Below, piece by piece: positions 9,626 to 19,122 of a stretch of DNA of 64,000 nt. The stretch is from Pantoea sp. 1.19 (GTDB lineage: Bacteria; Pseudomonadota; Gammaproteobacteria; Enterobacterales; Enterobacteriaceae). Made by a program: the position numbers and the translations under genes. The first letter of the stretch is position 1; every line of letters begins with the position of its first letter. The notes under the pieces are model-generated. The model was given only the letters and a program-made list of their open reading frames with translations. It was not told the origin of the DNA and searched no databases. Where the stretch lies: NCBI RefSeq assembly GCF_001922585.1, contig NZ_MRBS01000003.1:360231-424230 (forward strand), given 5' to 3'.

Positions 9626-9649
9626 ACCACCCGCCCCGGGGCGGGTGGT
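9626..9649. terminator. Perfect palindrome between convergent adhE and tdk
   Basis: A 24-base perfect inverted repeat with 12-base arms (ACCACCCGCCCC and its complement). It sits 16 bases after the adhE stop and 6 bases before the tdk stop. No T-tract flanks it, so it may act as a bidirectional transcript-end stabiliser. Confidence 0.6.
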
Positions 9650-9654
9650 CGCGC

Positions 9655-10272
9655 TCAGGACGGCATTGACCGGCCAAATATCGCCTCTGGCCGCCCGGTT
9701 GACAGCGCCTCTTTATAATGTTTGCGACACACGGAAACGTAACGCTCATTCCCGCCAATCACCACCTGCTCCCCCTCCTTAAAGGGTTCCCCCCGCTCAT
9801 CAAGGCGCAATACCATCCCGGCTTTGCGTCCGCAGTGGCAGATGGTTTTTAATTCCACCAGTTTATCGGCCCAGGCCAGGAGATATTGACTGCCGGCGAA
9901 CAGTTCGCCGCGAAAATCGCTGCGCAGTCCGTAACACAACACCGGAATATCCAGCTTATCTACCACATCTGATAACGCCATCACCTGTTCACGCGTAAGG
10001 AACTGGCACTCATCGACCAGCACGCAGTGTACGCTCTCCGCCTCATGCTGACGGGCGATTTCAGTAAACAAGGGGGTATCCCTGTTGAAGCACTGTGCCG
10101 GCGCTGACAGCCCGATACGAGAGGTCACTGTACCCACGCCAAAGCGATTATCAATTTCCGCCGTCCAAATTAGCGTCCGCAGGCCCCTCTCCTGGTAATT
10201 GTAAGAGGATTGTAACAGCGTGGTAGATTTCCCTGCGTTCATTACGGAATAATAAAAATAAAGCTGTGCCAT
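9655..10272 (-). CDS. tdk: Thymidine kinase
   Basis: Cytoplasmic salvage enzyme that phosphorylates thymidine (and deoxyuridine) with ATP. The 205-residue protein is a type II thymidine kinase: P-loop at residues 11-17 (MNAGKST), Walker B-like VDECQFL near residue 87, a lasso domain with zinc cysteines (CHCGRK and VCRKH), and the substrate loop [10 protein letters not shown]. Length and C-terminal divergence are usual. It is convergent with adhE and divergent from hns, the E. coli arrangement. Confidence 0.96.
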   Translation of the reverse strand: MAQLYFYYSVMNAGKSTTLLQSSYNYQERGLRTLIWTAEIDNRFGVGTVTSRIGLSAPAQCFNRDTPLFTEIARQHEAESVHCVLVDECQFLTREQVMALSDVVDKLDIPVLCYGLRSDFRGELFAGSQYLLAWADKLVELKTICHCGRKAGMVLRLDERGEPFKEGEQVVIGGNERYVSVCRKHYKEALSTGRPEAIFGRSMPS

Positions 10273-10747
10273 CGGATGAAACTCCCGCCATTCTCAAATA
10301 TCAGTGCGCACGCAGTCTACCACAGCACCCGTCACCTGCCCGCATTTATACCGCGCGGCTTAAGCGCGGCCAGAGAACATGCCGCCCGCGGCAGCGTCAG
10401 TTGCCATACCCAAAGGCGATAAACAGCTGATCATCTTCCGCATTAAAAACAGACTCCCTCACGTTTTTACTTCCGATCGGGCTATTCTTACGCACATGTT
10501 GTCACCATACCGCTGAGCAAATGGCGTTTTTATCGCGTATTTACCCACCGGGCCATGTTATTGCAGAACCTCTACAGGAGTTAAATTAGGCTATTAGGTC
10601 ACTCAGAGAAGGCTAAGGCGTTATGCGGATCGCATTTTAATTGGTTATTTTAGGTTTATTACACTTTTTACTATTGCAGTCGGGACAGTGCACATCTATT
10701 ATTAGCTCGTAAACCTTTATCCACCCAATATATTAGAGACCAGGACA
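10273..10747. other. tdk-hns divergent intergenic region (475 bp)
   Basis: Holds the tdk and hns promoters and the hns leader. The part nearest hns (10570-10740) is AT-rich, as expected for the autoregulated hns promoter, and includes an ATTGG (10639-10643), the complement of the CCAAT reported as a CspA contact at E. coli hns. I could not assign -10/-35 boxes with confidence. No gene is seen. Confidence 0.5.
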
Positions 10748-11155
10748 ATGAGCGAAGCACTTAAAATTCTGAACAACATTCGTACTCTGCGTGCCCAGGC
10801 GCGTGAGCTGCCGCTGGAAACACTGGAAGAGATGTTAGAGAAACTGGAAGTGGTGGTAAACGAGCGTCGCGAAGAGGAAAGCCAGGCCGCGGCCGAAATC
10901 GAAGAGCGTACGCGTAAACTGCAGCAGTATCGCGAAATGCTGATCGCTGACGGCATCGACCCTAACGAATTACTGTCAACGCTGAACGCGGCCAAAAGCA
11001 CCGGTAAAACCAAGCGCGCTGCCCGCCCGGCTAAATACAAATACGTTGATGAAAACGGTGAAACCAAAACCTGGACCGGCCAGGGCCGCACCCCAGCCGT
11101 TATCAAAAAAGCCATCGATGAAGAAGGTAAACAGCTGGACGATTTCCTGCTGTAA
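10748..11155 (+). CDS. hns: DNA-binding nucleoid protein H-NS
   Basis: Nucleoid-structuring protein that silences AT-rich DNA. The 135 residues show an N-terminal helical dimerisation region ([15 protein letters not shown], then acidic/basic coiled-coil to about residue 65), a linker, and the C-terminal DNA-binding domain with [13 protein letters not shown], whose QGR hooks the minor groove. Length is within two residues of E. coli H-NS. Only one hns paralogue occurs in this window. Codon use is that of a highly expressed gene. Confidence 0.98.
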   Translation: MSEALKILNNIRTLRAQARELPLETLEEMLEKLEVVVNERREEESQAAAEIEERTRKLQQYREMLIADGIDPNELLSTLNAAKSTGKTKRAARPAKYKYVDENGETKTWTGQGRTPAVIKKAIDEEGKQLDDFLL

Positions 11156-11166
11156 GGTGCTTCTTT

Positions 11167-11187
11167 AACCCCTGTTCAACTGGGGTT
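11167..11187 (+). terminator. Hairpin just after hns
   Basis: Arms AACCCC / GGGGTT with a 9-base loop, 12 bases after the hns stop. There is no clean U-run, so it is likely an auxiliary structure before the stronger terminator at 11230. Confidence 0.4.
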
Positions 11188-11229
11188 ACTCGTTTATGTC
11201 CTGCATAAACTTTTCACACCAGATATCCT

Positions 11230-11259
11230 AAAAAAGGAAGCCAGTGGCTTCCTTTTTTA
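11230..11259. terminator. Bidirectional intrinsic terminator between hns and the epimerase gene
   Basis: A-run, then arms AAGGAAGCCA / TGGCTTCCTT, then T-run (CCTTTTTTAT). The A/T flanks make it work from both strands, ending hns and the convergent epimerase-ugd transcript. Confidence 0.85.
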
Positions 11260-11280
11260 TTGTCTGTCAGCGCGCATCCG

Positions 11281-12291
11281 TCAGGCGGAGTGATAGAAGC
11301 CTTTGTACCATGCAACAAAGCGGGCCACGCCCTGCTCAACGCTGGTTTGTGGCGCAAAACCGATTGCCTCATAGAGCGGGCGCGTATCGGCGCTGGTATC
11401 CAGTACGTCTCCGGGCTGTACCGGCAGCAGCGTTTTACGCGCGGTTTTACCCAGCGCTTTTTCCAGCGCGGAAATGTAATCCATCAGCATAACCGGTTGG
11501 CTGTTGCCGATGTTATATATTCGGTAAGGTGCCGAACTGGCCGCCGCACTCCCGCTCTCCACCGTCCAGCTGGGATCCGCTACGGGAATCACCGCCTGCA
11601 GGCGCATAATTGACTCCACGATATCGTCGATATAGGTAAAATCACGACGCATTTGTCCGTGGTTATAGACGTCGATCGGTTGGTCCGCCAGCATGGCGCG
11701 GGTAAATTTGAACAGCGCCATATCCGGGCGCCCCCACGGACCATAGACGGTGAAAAAGCGCAGACCGGTGGTGGGAATACCATAGAGGTGTGAATACGTA
11801 TGCGACATCAGCTCATTGGCTTTTTTGGTCGCCGCATACAGTGATACCGGATGGTCTACCGCATCCTCAGTGGAAAACGGTAATTTGCGGTTCAGGCCGT
11901 ATACCGAACTGGAAGAGGCATACAGCAAATGCTGAATGCCGTGATGCCGGCAGCCTTCTAAAATATTCAGGTGACCGATCAGATTAGCATCGGCGTACGC
12001 GTGGGGATTGTCCAGCGAATAGCGCACGCCGGCCTGCCCGGCCAGGTGGATCACTCGTTCAAACTGGCTTTCGGCAAAAAGCGCAGCGATGGCCGCACGA
12101 TCGGCGAGATCGCCTTTCACAAAACGAAACTGCGGATGCGGGGTCAGACGGTCGAGGCGCGCCTGTTTCAGACGCACATCGTAATAATCATTCAGGTTAT
12201 CGAGACCGATAACCTGGTGACCGGCTGCCAGCAGGCGTTCGGTAAGATGAAAACCAATAAATCCTGCTGCGCCGGTAACCAGATACTTCAT
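11281..12291 (-). CDS. UDP-glucuronate 4-epimerase (NAD-dependent epimerase/dehydratase family)
   Basis: Predicted to interconvert UDP-glucuronate and UDP-galacturonate for polysaccharide or LPS assembly. The 336-residue short-chain dehydrogenase-type protein begins with the NAD-binding TGAAGFIG (residues 6-13), and has the catalytic SSSVYG and YAATK motifs near residues 125-155 and the family signature LRFFTVYGPWGRPDMA. These traits resemble the Uge/Gla/LpsL group rather than GalE. A GGGGAAAG ribosome site precedes the ATG. It is the last gene of galU-ugd-epimerase, whose order follows the pathway. A strict substrate cannot be read from sequence, and UDP-GlcNAc-type activity is not excluded. 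Confidence 0.85.
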   Translation of the reverse strand: MKYLVTGAAGFIGFHLTERLLAAGHQVIGLDNLNDYYDVRLKQARLDRLTPHPQFRFVKGDLADRAAIAALFAESQFERVIHLAGQAGVRYSLDNPHAYADANLIGHLNILEGCRHHGIQHLLYASSSSVYGLNRKLPFSTEDAVDHPVSLYAATKKANELMSHTYSHLYGIPTTGLRFFTVYGPWGRPDMALFKFTRAMLADQPIDVYNHGQMRRDFTYIDDIVESIMRLQAVIPVADPSWTVESGSAAASSAPYRIYNIGNSQPVMLMDYISALEKALGKTARKTLLPVQPGDVLDTSADTRPLYEAIGFAPQTSVEQGVARFVAWYKGFYHSA

Positions 12292-12305
12292 ACTTTCCCC
12301 GTTAA

Positions 12306-13646
12306 TTATGCAATGTTGACTGAGGCTCCGCGGCCGATTGCATAATAGACAAAGCCGCGTTTGCTGATTCTTTCCGGATCATACAGGTTACGTCCGTCAA
12401 AAATCACGGCTTCTTTCAGGGATTTTTTAATCACCTCAAAGTCCGGCGCGCGGAAGTTCTGCCACTCGGTACAGATCACCAGCGCATCCGCGCCCTGCAG
12501 TGCGGCCTCTTTTGTGCCCATCAGCTTCAGGTCGCTACGGTGGCCGTAAATGCGCTGCGCTTCATCCATGGCTTCCGGGTCAAAGGCCTGTACGCTGGCA
12601 CCCGCGGCCCACAGCGTTTCCATCAGTACGCGGGCAGACGCCTCGCGCATGTCGTCAGTATTGGGTTTAAACGACAGCCCCCACAGCGCAAAGGTTTTGC
12701 CCTGCAAATTGTCACCAAAATGACGTTTGATGTAGCCCGGTAGCTTGTTTTTCTGATCGTTGTTGATGTCTTCAACCGCCTGCAGCAAGCGTGGCGTATA
12801 GCCAATACTCTGTGAAGTCCGGATCAGCGCCTGCACGTCTTTCGGGAAACAGGAACCGCCGTAGCCGCAGCCAGGATAGATGAAGTGATAGCCGATGCGC
12901 GGATCGGAACCGATGCCCTGACGCACTTTCTCAATATCGGCACCGAGGCGCTCCGCCAGGTTGGCGATTTCATTCATGAAGCTGATTTTCGTCGCCAGCA
13001 TGCAGTTTGCCGCATACTTGGTCAGCTCCGCGCTGCGGATATCCATGACGATCATGCGATCGTGATTGCGGTTAAACGGCTCATACAGCTCGCGCAGCAG
13101 GTCCACCACATCGTCATTGTCGGTACCGAGTACGATACGCTCCGGACGCATGCAGTCGTTTACCGCGGCGCCCTCTTTCAGGAACTCCGGGTTGGAAACC
13201 ACGTCAAAGCTGATGTCAACACCACGGGATTTCAACGTTTCGGTCATCACGCTGCGCACGCGGTCGGCAGTGCCGACCGGAACAGTGGACTTATCGAGCA
13301 CCACTTTGTGATCGTGCATGTGCGTCGCGATGGTTTTGGCCACGGCGGTGACATATTTCAGATCGGCGGAACCGTCTTCATCCGGCGGCGTGCCAACGGC
13401 GATAAACTGCATCAGACCGTGGTTGACGCCGTCTTCAGCGTTGGTGCTGAACTTCAGACGGCCAGCTTCATAGTTTTGCATCACCAGCGGCGTCAGGCCG
13501 GGTTCAAAAATAGGGATAATGCCCTTTTTTAAGTTCTCGACTTTCTTTTCGTCGACATCGATGCACAGAACGTCATGTCCGACTTCGGCCAAAACGGCAG
13601 CCTGAACCAGACCCACATAGCCGATACCAAATACAGTGACTTTCAT
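12306..13646 (-). CDS. ugd: UDP-glucose 6-dehydrogenase, long form
   Basis: Oxidises UDP-glucose to UDP-glucuronate with two NAD+. The 446-residue protein has the N-terminal nucleotide-binding motif FGIGYVG (residues 5-11), the catalytic-cysteine segment GGSCFPKD near residue 265, and the C-terminal UDP-binding domain ([13 protein letters not shown]). It is longer than E. coli Ugd (388 residues) and resembles the roughly 440-residue form found in many other proteobacteria. The ATG at 13646 was chosen because homologues start MKVTVFG; the frame continues 16 codons upstream into galU without a ribosome site. It lies 22 bases after galU, which makes its substrate, and 14 bases before the epimerase gene. 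Confidence 0.95.
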   Translation of the reverse strand: MKVTVFGIGYVGLVQAAVLAEVGHDVLCIDVDEKKVENLKKGIIPIFEPGLTPLVMQNYEAGRLKFSTNAEDGVNHGLMQFIAVGTPPDEDGSADLKYVTAVAKTIATHMHDHKVVLDKSTVPVGTADRVRSVMTETLKSRGVDISFDVVSNPEFLKEGAAVNDCMRPERIVLGTDNDDVVDLLRELYEPFNRNHDRMIVMDIRSAELTKYAANCMLATKISFMNEIANLAERLGADIEKVRQGIGSDPRIGYHFIYPGCGYGGSCFPKDVQALIRTSQSIGYTPRLLQAVEDINNDQKNKLPGYIKRHFGDNLQGKTFALWGLSFKPNTDDMREASARVLMETLWAAGASVQAFDPEAMDEAQRIYGHRSDLKLMGTKEAALQGADALVICTEWQNFRAPDFEVIKKSLKEAVIFDGRNLYDPERISKRGFVYYAIGRGASVNIA

Positions 13647-13668
13647 TGAATTATCCCGTGTTAAAAAA

Positions 13669-14577
13669 TTACTTTTTGTTGCCGATCGCGCCATTTAGCC
13701 AGTCGCGGAAATCTGCACCCAGTGAGTCGTGACGCAGACCGTACTCCACAAATGCCTGCATATAGCCGAGTTTGTTGCCGCAGTCGTGGCTTTTGCCCTT
13801 CAGGTGGTAAGCCTCAACGGTCTCTTTGTTCATCAGCATCGCGATTGAATCGGTCAGCTGGATCTCACCGCCGGCACCCGGAGGGGTTTTCGCCAGCAGC
13901 GGCCAGATGTCAGCCGGCAGGACATAGCGGCCCACCACGGCCAGATTCGACGGGGCTTCCGACGCTGTCGGTTTTTCTACCACGCCCACCATCGGTGCGC
14001 TGTCGCCCGGCGCCAGCTCGGCGCCCTGGCAATCCACGACGCCGTACGCGGTCACGTCGGCCACCGGCTCCACCATGATTTGACCGCGACCGGTCTCATC
14101 AAAGCGCGCCAGCATCTCAGCCAGGTTATCTTTCTGCGGATTGGATTCGTACTCATCAATGATAACGTCCGGCAGAATCACCGCCACCGGCTCGTCACCC
14201 ACCAGCGGATGCGCGCACATCACCGCGTGTCCGAGACCTTTTGCAATCCCCTGACGCACCTGCATGATGGTTACGTGCTCCGGACAGATGGACTGAATCT
14301 CTTCCAGCAGTTGACGCTTTACGCGTTTTTCCAGCATGGCTTCGAGCTCAAAACTGGTATCGAAGTGGTTCTCGATGGAGTTTTTCGACGAATGCGTGAC
14401 CAGAACAATTTCATTGATGCCAGCAGCGATACATTCATTAACCACATACTGGATTAACGGTTTATCAACCAGCGGCAGCATCTCTTTCGGAATAGCTTTT
14501 GTCGCCGGCAGCATCCGCGTACCCAAACCGGCCACCGGAATCACCGCTTTTTTAACTTTAGATTTATAGGCTGACAT
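13669..14577 (-). CDS. galU: UTP-glucose-1-phosphate uridylyltransferase GalU
   Basis: Makes UDP-glucose from glucose-1-phosphate and UTP, the entry to galactose metabolism, envelope polysaccharides and glucans. The 302 residues match the E. coli length. The nucleotidyltransferase signature [19 protein letters not shown] (residues 16-34) and the sugar-binding VEKP segment near residue 202 are present. The ribosome site GAGAGGT precedes ATG. In E. coli galU lies directly next to hns; here ugd and an epimerase gene separate them and probably share its transcript. Confidence 0.97.
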   Translation of the reverse strand: MSAYKSKVKKAVIPVAGLGTRMLPATKAIPKEMLPLVDKPLIQYVVNECIAAGINEIVLVTHSSKNSIENHFDTSFELEAMLEKRVKRQLLEEIQSICPEHVTIMQVRQGIAKGLGHAVMCAHPLVGDEPVAVILPDVIIDEYESNPQKDNLAEMLARFDETGRGQIMVEPVADVTAYGVVDCQGAELAPGDSAPMVGVVEKPTASEAPSNLAVVGRYVLPADIWPLLAKTPPGAGGEIQLTDSIAMLMNKETVEAYHLKGKSHDCGNKLGYMQAFVEYGLRHDSLGADFRDWLNGAIGNKK

Positions 14578-14770
14578 TTAGTTACCTCTCTTCAGGCTGT
14601 CCAAGTCAATGCTTGAACGGTCGATTTAAAAACGAAATGAGTATATCAGTTACCCCCAGGAGGATTTATCCTGGAAGAACCGTTTCCGAACAAATTAAGA
14701 CTTTTACCCAAGCGTATTTACTACCTGTTCCGCAGTATGCACCAGATTTTTTTAAAGGCAATACGGGCAC

Positions 14771-15784
14771 TTAGTTATCCGATAACATCAGGCGCAGTCG
14801 GCCGCCCGCGCCCCAGATCTGACACTGAAACGCCTCACAGCGCTGCGTAATTTGGTTAAGATGCGTACTCTCCAGGGTCCCCAATGGCACACCGTTACTT
14901 AATGCGATTTGCTGACTATTTACGTTAAGCGTGGCATTCAGTCCGGCCGATACCAGGATCAGATTTTTCAAGGTGTGATGGTAATAACCCACAATGAGTG
15001 GAAATTGACCAGTCAGATTCGCCTGGCGCAATAAAAGATTAACCTGACGCAATAAAGCGTTTAATTCGGGCAGCTTTTGTGCCTGGCCGGATAATTGCTC
15101 CTGCAGCAGGCTATTAAACAGCGCGCGCAGCAGCAGCGCTGCCAGCACGCCGTTGTCGCCGGCCCGCGTCACGTCCAGACAGTAGAAGGCGAGGTCATCC
15201 TCTGACAGCGCGGCAATATCCAGCACCAGCCCGGGATGGTCGGCGGCGGTCAGCTGACGGTAATTGACTTTGCAGCGGGCGATGGTCTGCTGGACCGGCG
15301 GCTGCAGCTGCTTTAGCAGCGCCGCGGCGGCCCGGGGATCGCTGACCAGCGCTTCCCAGTCCTGAAACAGCTGCTCGTCTTCTTCAACCCGGGAGGTGAA
15401 CAGGGCCGGATACAGGCATTCGTAGACTGCCTCGCGCAGGCGATCCATATTCCTGATCGGTTTGAGCATCACGTCCTGCACGCCAAGGCGCAGCAGGTGC
15501 GCAATCTCTGACATATTGTCCGTTGCCGAAATCACCAGAATGGGCACCTGACAGCCGTGCTGCCGCAGGTGCTCGACCAGCGCGATGCCGTTCATTCGCG
15601 GCATTGCCACATCACAGATAATTAAATCCGGTATCAGCGCGTGCATCATGTCCAGCGCTTCAAGGCCATCACCGGCCAGATAGACGCTGGCGCCCAACGT
15701 GGTGAGATAGTGCTGCAGCAGGGAACGAAAGACGGCCTCATCTTCAACGATAAGGATATGTTTTCCGTCTAACGGCTTTTCCAT
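14771..15784 (-). CDS. rssB: Response regulator RssB (RpoS adaptor)
   Basis: Adaptor that delivers the stress sigma factor RpoS to ClpXP; phosphorylation raises its activity. The 337-residue protein (same as E. coli) has an N-terminal receiver domain with acidic pocket E14/D15, phospho-acceptor Asp58 (IICDVAMPRMNG), the switch residues of VISATDN, and Lys in MLKPI, followed by a PP2C-like C-terminal domain (VLDIAALSEDDLAFYCLDV). The ATG at 15784 is preferred over an adjacent GTG because a GGGGG run is six bases away. It follows rssA in the same direction. Confidence 0.95.
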   Translation of the reverse strand: MEKPLDGKHILIVEDEAVFRSLLQHYLTTLGASVYLAGDGLEALDMMHALIPDLIICDVAMPRMNGIALVEHLRQHGCQVPILVISATDNMSEIAHLLRLGVQDVMLKPIRNMDRLREAVYECLYPALFTSRVEEDEQLFQDWEALVSDPRAAAALLKQLQPPVQQTIARCKVNYRQLTAADHPGLVLDIAALSEDDLAFYCLDVTRAGDNGVLAALLLRALFNSLLQEQLSGQAQKLPELNALLRQVNLLLRQANLTGQFPLIVGYYHHTLKNLILVSAGLNATLNVNSQQIALSNGVPLGTLESTHLNQITQRCEAFQCQIWGAGGRLRLMLSDN

Positions 15785-15880
15785 CACTGTCCCCCTGCCC
15801 TTCTCTTTTTGTACAATACTGGCTCATAAACACGGCTTTAGCGCTACAGATTACCCTGAATTATCGCGCGGCCGGGAAAT

Positions 15881-16777
15881 CTATTGTCGAATTAGCGCCA
15901 GCAGCTCATCCATTTTCTTCTCCACCGCCAGCTCCCCTGCTGCTATCGCCTCCCCGGCGCGGTGGAAATCCAGCGTGGCAATCTGCGGACAGAGCGGCTG
16001 GAGCAGAACATCTGGCGGATCGCCCGCCATACGGTGGCGCTTCAGACGATTTTCCAGCATCTGAATCGACGTCGACATAATTTGCATCGCGCCGGGCGGC
16101 GTCACGGCGCGCCGGGTATTCAACTGAGTAAAACGCTGACGTAACCTGCTGCGCCAGTCGCTGCTGGCGGGCTCATCGGCGGTCTCCTGCGGGGTGACCG
16201 ACAGGGTCTCTTCGGCAATCAGGTGCGCATCATGCTGGAGATCCACGGCGATAACAATATCGGCCCCCAGCGCGCGGGTCAGCGATACCGGCACCGGATT
16301 CACGACCGCCCCATCCACTAACCAGTATCCGTTGAGATTAACCGCCGGTAACAGTCCCGGCATGCTGCACGAGGCGCGCATAGCGACATGCAGATCGCCC
16401 TTCGTGAGCCACAGCTCGCGACCCGTGCTCAGGTTGGTCGCCACCGCACCAAAGCGATGGCGGCAGCGGCGGATGTCCGTTTCTGACACAATTTGCCGAA
16501 CGTGGCTGAAGACCCGATCGCCGCGCAGCAGCCCACCCCGTCGCCAGGAAAAATCCATCAGCCGGATCACATCCCAATAGCGAAAAGCACGTACCCAACT
16601 CTCCAGCGCCGGCAGACGATCGCTGGCCCAGGCGCCGCCGACCAGTGCGCCGACCGAGCTCCCTGCCACCACCTCTGCCTGAATCCCGGCCCGCTGCAGC
16701 GCGTTGATGACGCCGATATGCGCCCATCCTTTGGCCGCGCCGGCGCCCAGCGCAAGTCCTATGCGAGTCTGTCTCAT
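15881..16777 (-). CDS. rssA: Patatin-like phospholipase family protein RssA
   Basis: A predicted serine lipid acyl hydrolase of the patatin family; its cellular substrate is unknown, and it lies upstream of rssB in E. coli too. The 298 residues show the oxyanion-hole glycine motif GAGAAKGWAHIG (residues 11-22), nucleophile elbow GSSVG with Ser41, and the catalytic Asp in VDGAVVNPVP near residue 155. The C-terminal 100 residues are hydrophilic and helical. Bases 15785-15880 between it and rssB are short enough for an operon. Confidence 0.93.
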   Translation of the reverse strand: MRQTRIGLALGAGAAKGWAHIGVINALQRAGIQAEVVAGSSVGALVGGAWASDRLPALESWVRAFRYWDVIRLMDFSWRRGGLLRGDRVFSHVRQIVSETDIRRCRHRFGAVATNLSTGRELWLTKGDLHVAMRASCSMPGLLPAVNLNGYWLVDGAVVNPVPVSLTRALGADIVIAVDLQHDAHLIAEETLSVTPQETADEPASSDWRSRLRQRFTQLNTRRAVTPPGAMQIMSTSIQMLENRLKRHRMAGDPPDVLLQPLCPQIATLDFHRAGEAIAAGELAVEKKMDELLALIRQ

Positions 16778-16872
16778 TACCGCCCCTGATTAATTGGCGA
16801 CATCATTGTGACGCCGGGTCCCACACTCAGGTAACATAGCGCCTGATTTATTTTATGATATCCGGAGTCAAC

Positions 16873-17331
16873 GTGAACGAACCGTGCCCCTGCTGTAGCG
16901 GTTTGCAGTATAGCCTATGTTGCCAGCCCTGGCTGGCTGGCCTTGCCCATCCTGCGACCCCGGAGCAGCTGATGCGTTCGCGCTACAGCGCGTGGGTCAA
17001 CCAGGATGCCAGCTACCTGATCGCAACCTGGCATCCCTCCTGCCAGCCCGAGACGTACCGCCCGTCGATAACCGCCAGCTTTTCTCAAACTGTCTGGCAG
17101 GATCTCACTGTAATCAGTCAGGAAGCGGGACGCCATGAAAATGAAGGTTTTGTCACTTTTTTTGCGCGCTTTAGCGAAAACCAGCGGCGCGGGGTGATTC
17201 ACGAGCGGTCGCGCTTCCTTCGCGAGGAGGAACGCTGGTACTATATTGACGGGACAGTGCCTGCGCTGGGACGCAACGATGCGTGCCCGTGCGGTTCCGG
17301 TAAAAAGTACAAAAAATGCTGCGCCACCTGA
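16873..17331 (+). CDS. ychJ: YchJ family protein with two SEC-C zinc motifs
   Basis: A small protein of unknown function. I chose the GTG at 16873, where GGAG stands five bases upstream; it gives 152 residues as in E. coli, while an ATG at 16855 would add six. It has an N-terminal CPCCSG...CC motif (residues 4-16) and a C-terminal SEC-C motif ([13 protein letters not shown], the last 15 residues), both of zinc-binding type, flanking an NTF2-like domain ([10 protein letters not shown] ... WYYIDGT). It is divergent from rssA and precedes purU. Confidence 0.93.
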   Translation: MNEPCPCCSGLQYSLCCQPWLAGLAHPATPEQLMRSRYSAWVNQDASYLIATWHPSCQPETYRPSITASFSQTVWQDLTVISQEAGRHENEGFVTFFARFSENQRRGVIHERSRFLREEERWYYIDGTVPALGRNDACPCGSGKKYKKCCAT

Positions 17332-17383
17332 ATCCGCGCCACTGCCCTTATCTGAAAATTGTAAGACAGGATCCCAACAGCTC

Positions 17384-18232
17384 ATGCAAGCGCATACACT
17401 GCAACGTAAAGTTTTAAGAACCATCTGTCCGGATGCAAAAGGCCTGATCGCCAACATTACCAACATTTGCTACAAGCACGAACTGAACATCGTGCAGAAC
17501 AATGAATTTGTTGATCACCGCACCGGGCGTTTTTTCATGCGCACAGAACTGGAAGGGATTTTCAATGACGCGCCCCTGCTGGCCGATCTCGACGCTGCCC
17601 TGCCCGCCGGTTCGTTTCGCGAGCTGCAGGCTGCTGGCCGCCGTCGGGTGGTGATTCTGGTCACCAAAGAGGCGCACTGCCTCGGTGATCTGCTGATGAA
17701 AAGCGCCTACGGTGGACTGGACGTCGAAATCGCGGCGGTGATCGGCAACCACGAGACGCTGCGTACGCTGGTGGAGCGCTTTGATATCCCCTTTGTACTG
17801 GTCAGCCATGAGGGGCTAACGCGCGAAGAGCACGATACGCAGATGGCCAACGAGATTGACCGCTATCAGCCGGATTATGTGGTGCTGGCCAAGTACATGC
17901 GCGTACTGACGCCCGCGTTCGTTTCGCGCTATCCGAACCAGATAATCAATATTCACCACTCCTTCTTACCGGCATTTATCGGCGCACGCCCTTATCACCA
18001 GGCCTATGAGCGCGGAGTGAAAATCATTGGTGCCACGGCGCATTACGTCAATGATAACCTTGATGAGGGTCCGATCATTATGCAGGACGTTATCCATGTT
18101 GATCACACCTACAGCGCGGACGATATGATGCGCGCCGGGCGCGATGTGGAGAAAAACGTGCTCAGCCGCGCGCTTTACCACGTGCTGGCACAGCGGGTGT
18201 TTGTCTACGGGAACCGTACGATCATTCTGTAA
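17384..18232 (+). CDS. purU: Formyltetrahydrofolate deformylase PurU
   Basis: Hydrolyses 10-formyltetrahydrofolate to formate and tetrahydrofolate, balancing one-carbon pools and supplying formate for PurT. The 282 residues have an N-terminal ACT domain (residues about 8-85, starting ICPDAKGLIANIT) and a C-terminal formyltransferase-type domain with INIHHSFLPAF and the catalytic Asp region (NDNLDEGPII). It has two more N-terminal residues than E. coli. The ribosome site is weak (AGACAGG, 13 bases before ATG), and the frame is open far upstream through ychJ, so the start is slightly uncertain. Confidence 0.95.
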   Translation: MQAHTLQRKVLRTICPDAKGLIANITNICYKHELNIVQNNEFVDHRTGRFFMRTELEGIFNDAPLLADLDAALPAGSFRELQAAGRRRVVILVTKEAHCLGDLLMKSAYGGLDVEIAAVIGNHETLRTLVERFDIPFVLVSHEGLTREEHDTQMANEIDRYQPDYVVLAKYMRVLTPAFVSRYPNQIINIHHSFLPAFIGARPYHQAYERGVKIIGATAHYVNDNLDEGPIIMQDVIHVDHTYSADDMMRAGRDVEKNVLSRALYHVLAQRVFVYGNRTIIL

Positions 18233-18310
18233 TAACCCACCGGGCCTGCGCAATCGCGCGGCAGGATGCTGCAAAAAACAGCAAACGGCCGCCGCGCGGG
18301 CAATCGGAGC

Positions 18311-18347
18311 TTTACAGGGGCGGATCATTTGATATGATGCGCCCCGC
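18311..18347 (+). promoter_or_regulatory. Stable-RNA promoter of the tyrosine tRNA operon
   Basis: TTTACA (18311-18316), 16-base spacer, TATGAT (18333-18338), then a GC-rich discriminator GCGCCCCGC (18339-18347). This is nearly the E. coli tyrT promoter, whose discriminator confers stringent control. Confidence 0.85.
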
Positions 18348-18365
18348 TTAATCAGTCAGGCCAGT

Positions 18366-18450
<85 letters not shown>

Positions 18451-18542
18451 TTTATTCAGAGAGCGGGATATGTTCTCGTCCCCTGCAGCCCGGTAACCGG
18501 CTGTGAGGGAGAAGGTAAAAGCCTTCTGCAACATCACAATCA

Positions 18543-18627
<85 letters not shown>

Positions 18628-18672
18628 TTTATTTAGCGAACAGAGTATGCCATCGCCCCCAGCAGCGAGACC

Positions 18673-18720
18673 ACGCTGCCCGCCGGCAGCGGCGCGAAGG
18701 GCGCAGCGAATCATTCTTCT
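18673..18720 (+). repeat. RtT-like repeat 1
   Basis: Hairpin GCTGCC-CGCC-GGCAGC (18675-18690) followed by GGCGCGAAGG and a degenerate tRNA-Tyr tail GCGAATCATTCTTCT. The tail differs from the real tRNA (CGAATCCTTCTCCC) by a substitution and an insertion. Confidence 0.75.
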
Positions 18721-18840
18721 CTTATCCTCCTCTTCGTCCAGATTCTGTCACTGCCCGTTTCACAGTCGGACTCCCCGTCTGCGTGATGGGAAGCAGGACG
18801 ATAGCTGTCGATACGGTTCGCATCTGACGGCCGCCTGATG

Positions 18841-18897
18841 ACGCTGCCCGCCGGCAGCAGCGCGAAGGGTGAGGTGCGGCGAATCATTCTTCTCCCA
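18841..18897 (+). repeat. RtT-like repeat 2
   Basis: Same hairpin (18843-18858) and tail CGAATCATTCTTCTCCCA, 168 bases after repeat 1. Similarity with repeat 1 continues weakly for 40 more bases (ACTG..CGCGTTT in both). Confidence 0.75.
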
Positions 18898-18974
18898 CGT
18901 CCATTTTCCCATCGCAGCAGGCTTACTGGCGCGTTTCCGATTGCCCTTCGGCATCGCCGGAATAGCAATCTGCC

Positions 18975-19003
18975 GCGTTGCCTGCCGGCAACGGCGCGAA
19001 GCG
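18975..19003 (+). repeat. RtT-like repeat 3 (partial)
   Basis: Hairpin GTTGCC-TGCC-GGCAAC followed by GGCGCGAAGCG. The stem carries a compensatory C-G to T-A pair change relative to repeats 1 and 2. The tRNA-like tail is missing. Confidence 0.65.
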
Positions 19004-19122
19004 TACTTGTGACCGGCTCTCAGCGCAGACGCCTGCAGCGCGCGGGCGATGCGGCACATACCCACGACGTGCGGTTTATGATACCCTTCCCTGCTCTATT
19101 TCTCCGTAAACTGGCAGCGTCT

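Larger units (their letters stand above)
18628..19122 (+). other. tyrT-operon trailer with degenerate repeats (495 bp)
   Basis: No protein gene is supported. The stretch holds three copies of a hairpin-centred repeat, two of which also carry an altered copy of the tRNA 3' end. The E. coli tyrT operon has comparable repeats that give RtT RNA and the tiny Tpr reading frame. The xthA promoter must lie near its right end, but I could not place it. Confidence 0.7.

Noticed and set aside
18647-18838. Pro/Ala/Arg-rich 63-codon frame in the tyrT trailer, reminiscent of the tiny E. coli Tpr frame
   Set aside because: No ribosome site and it crosses RNA repeats; resemblance in composition only.
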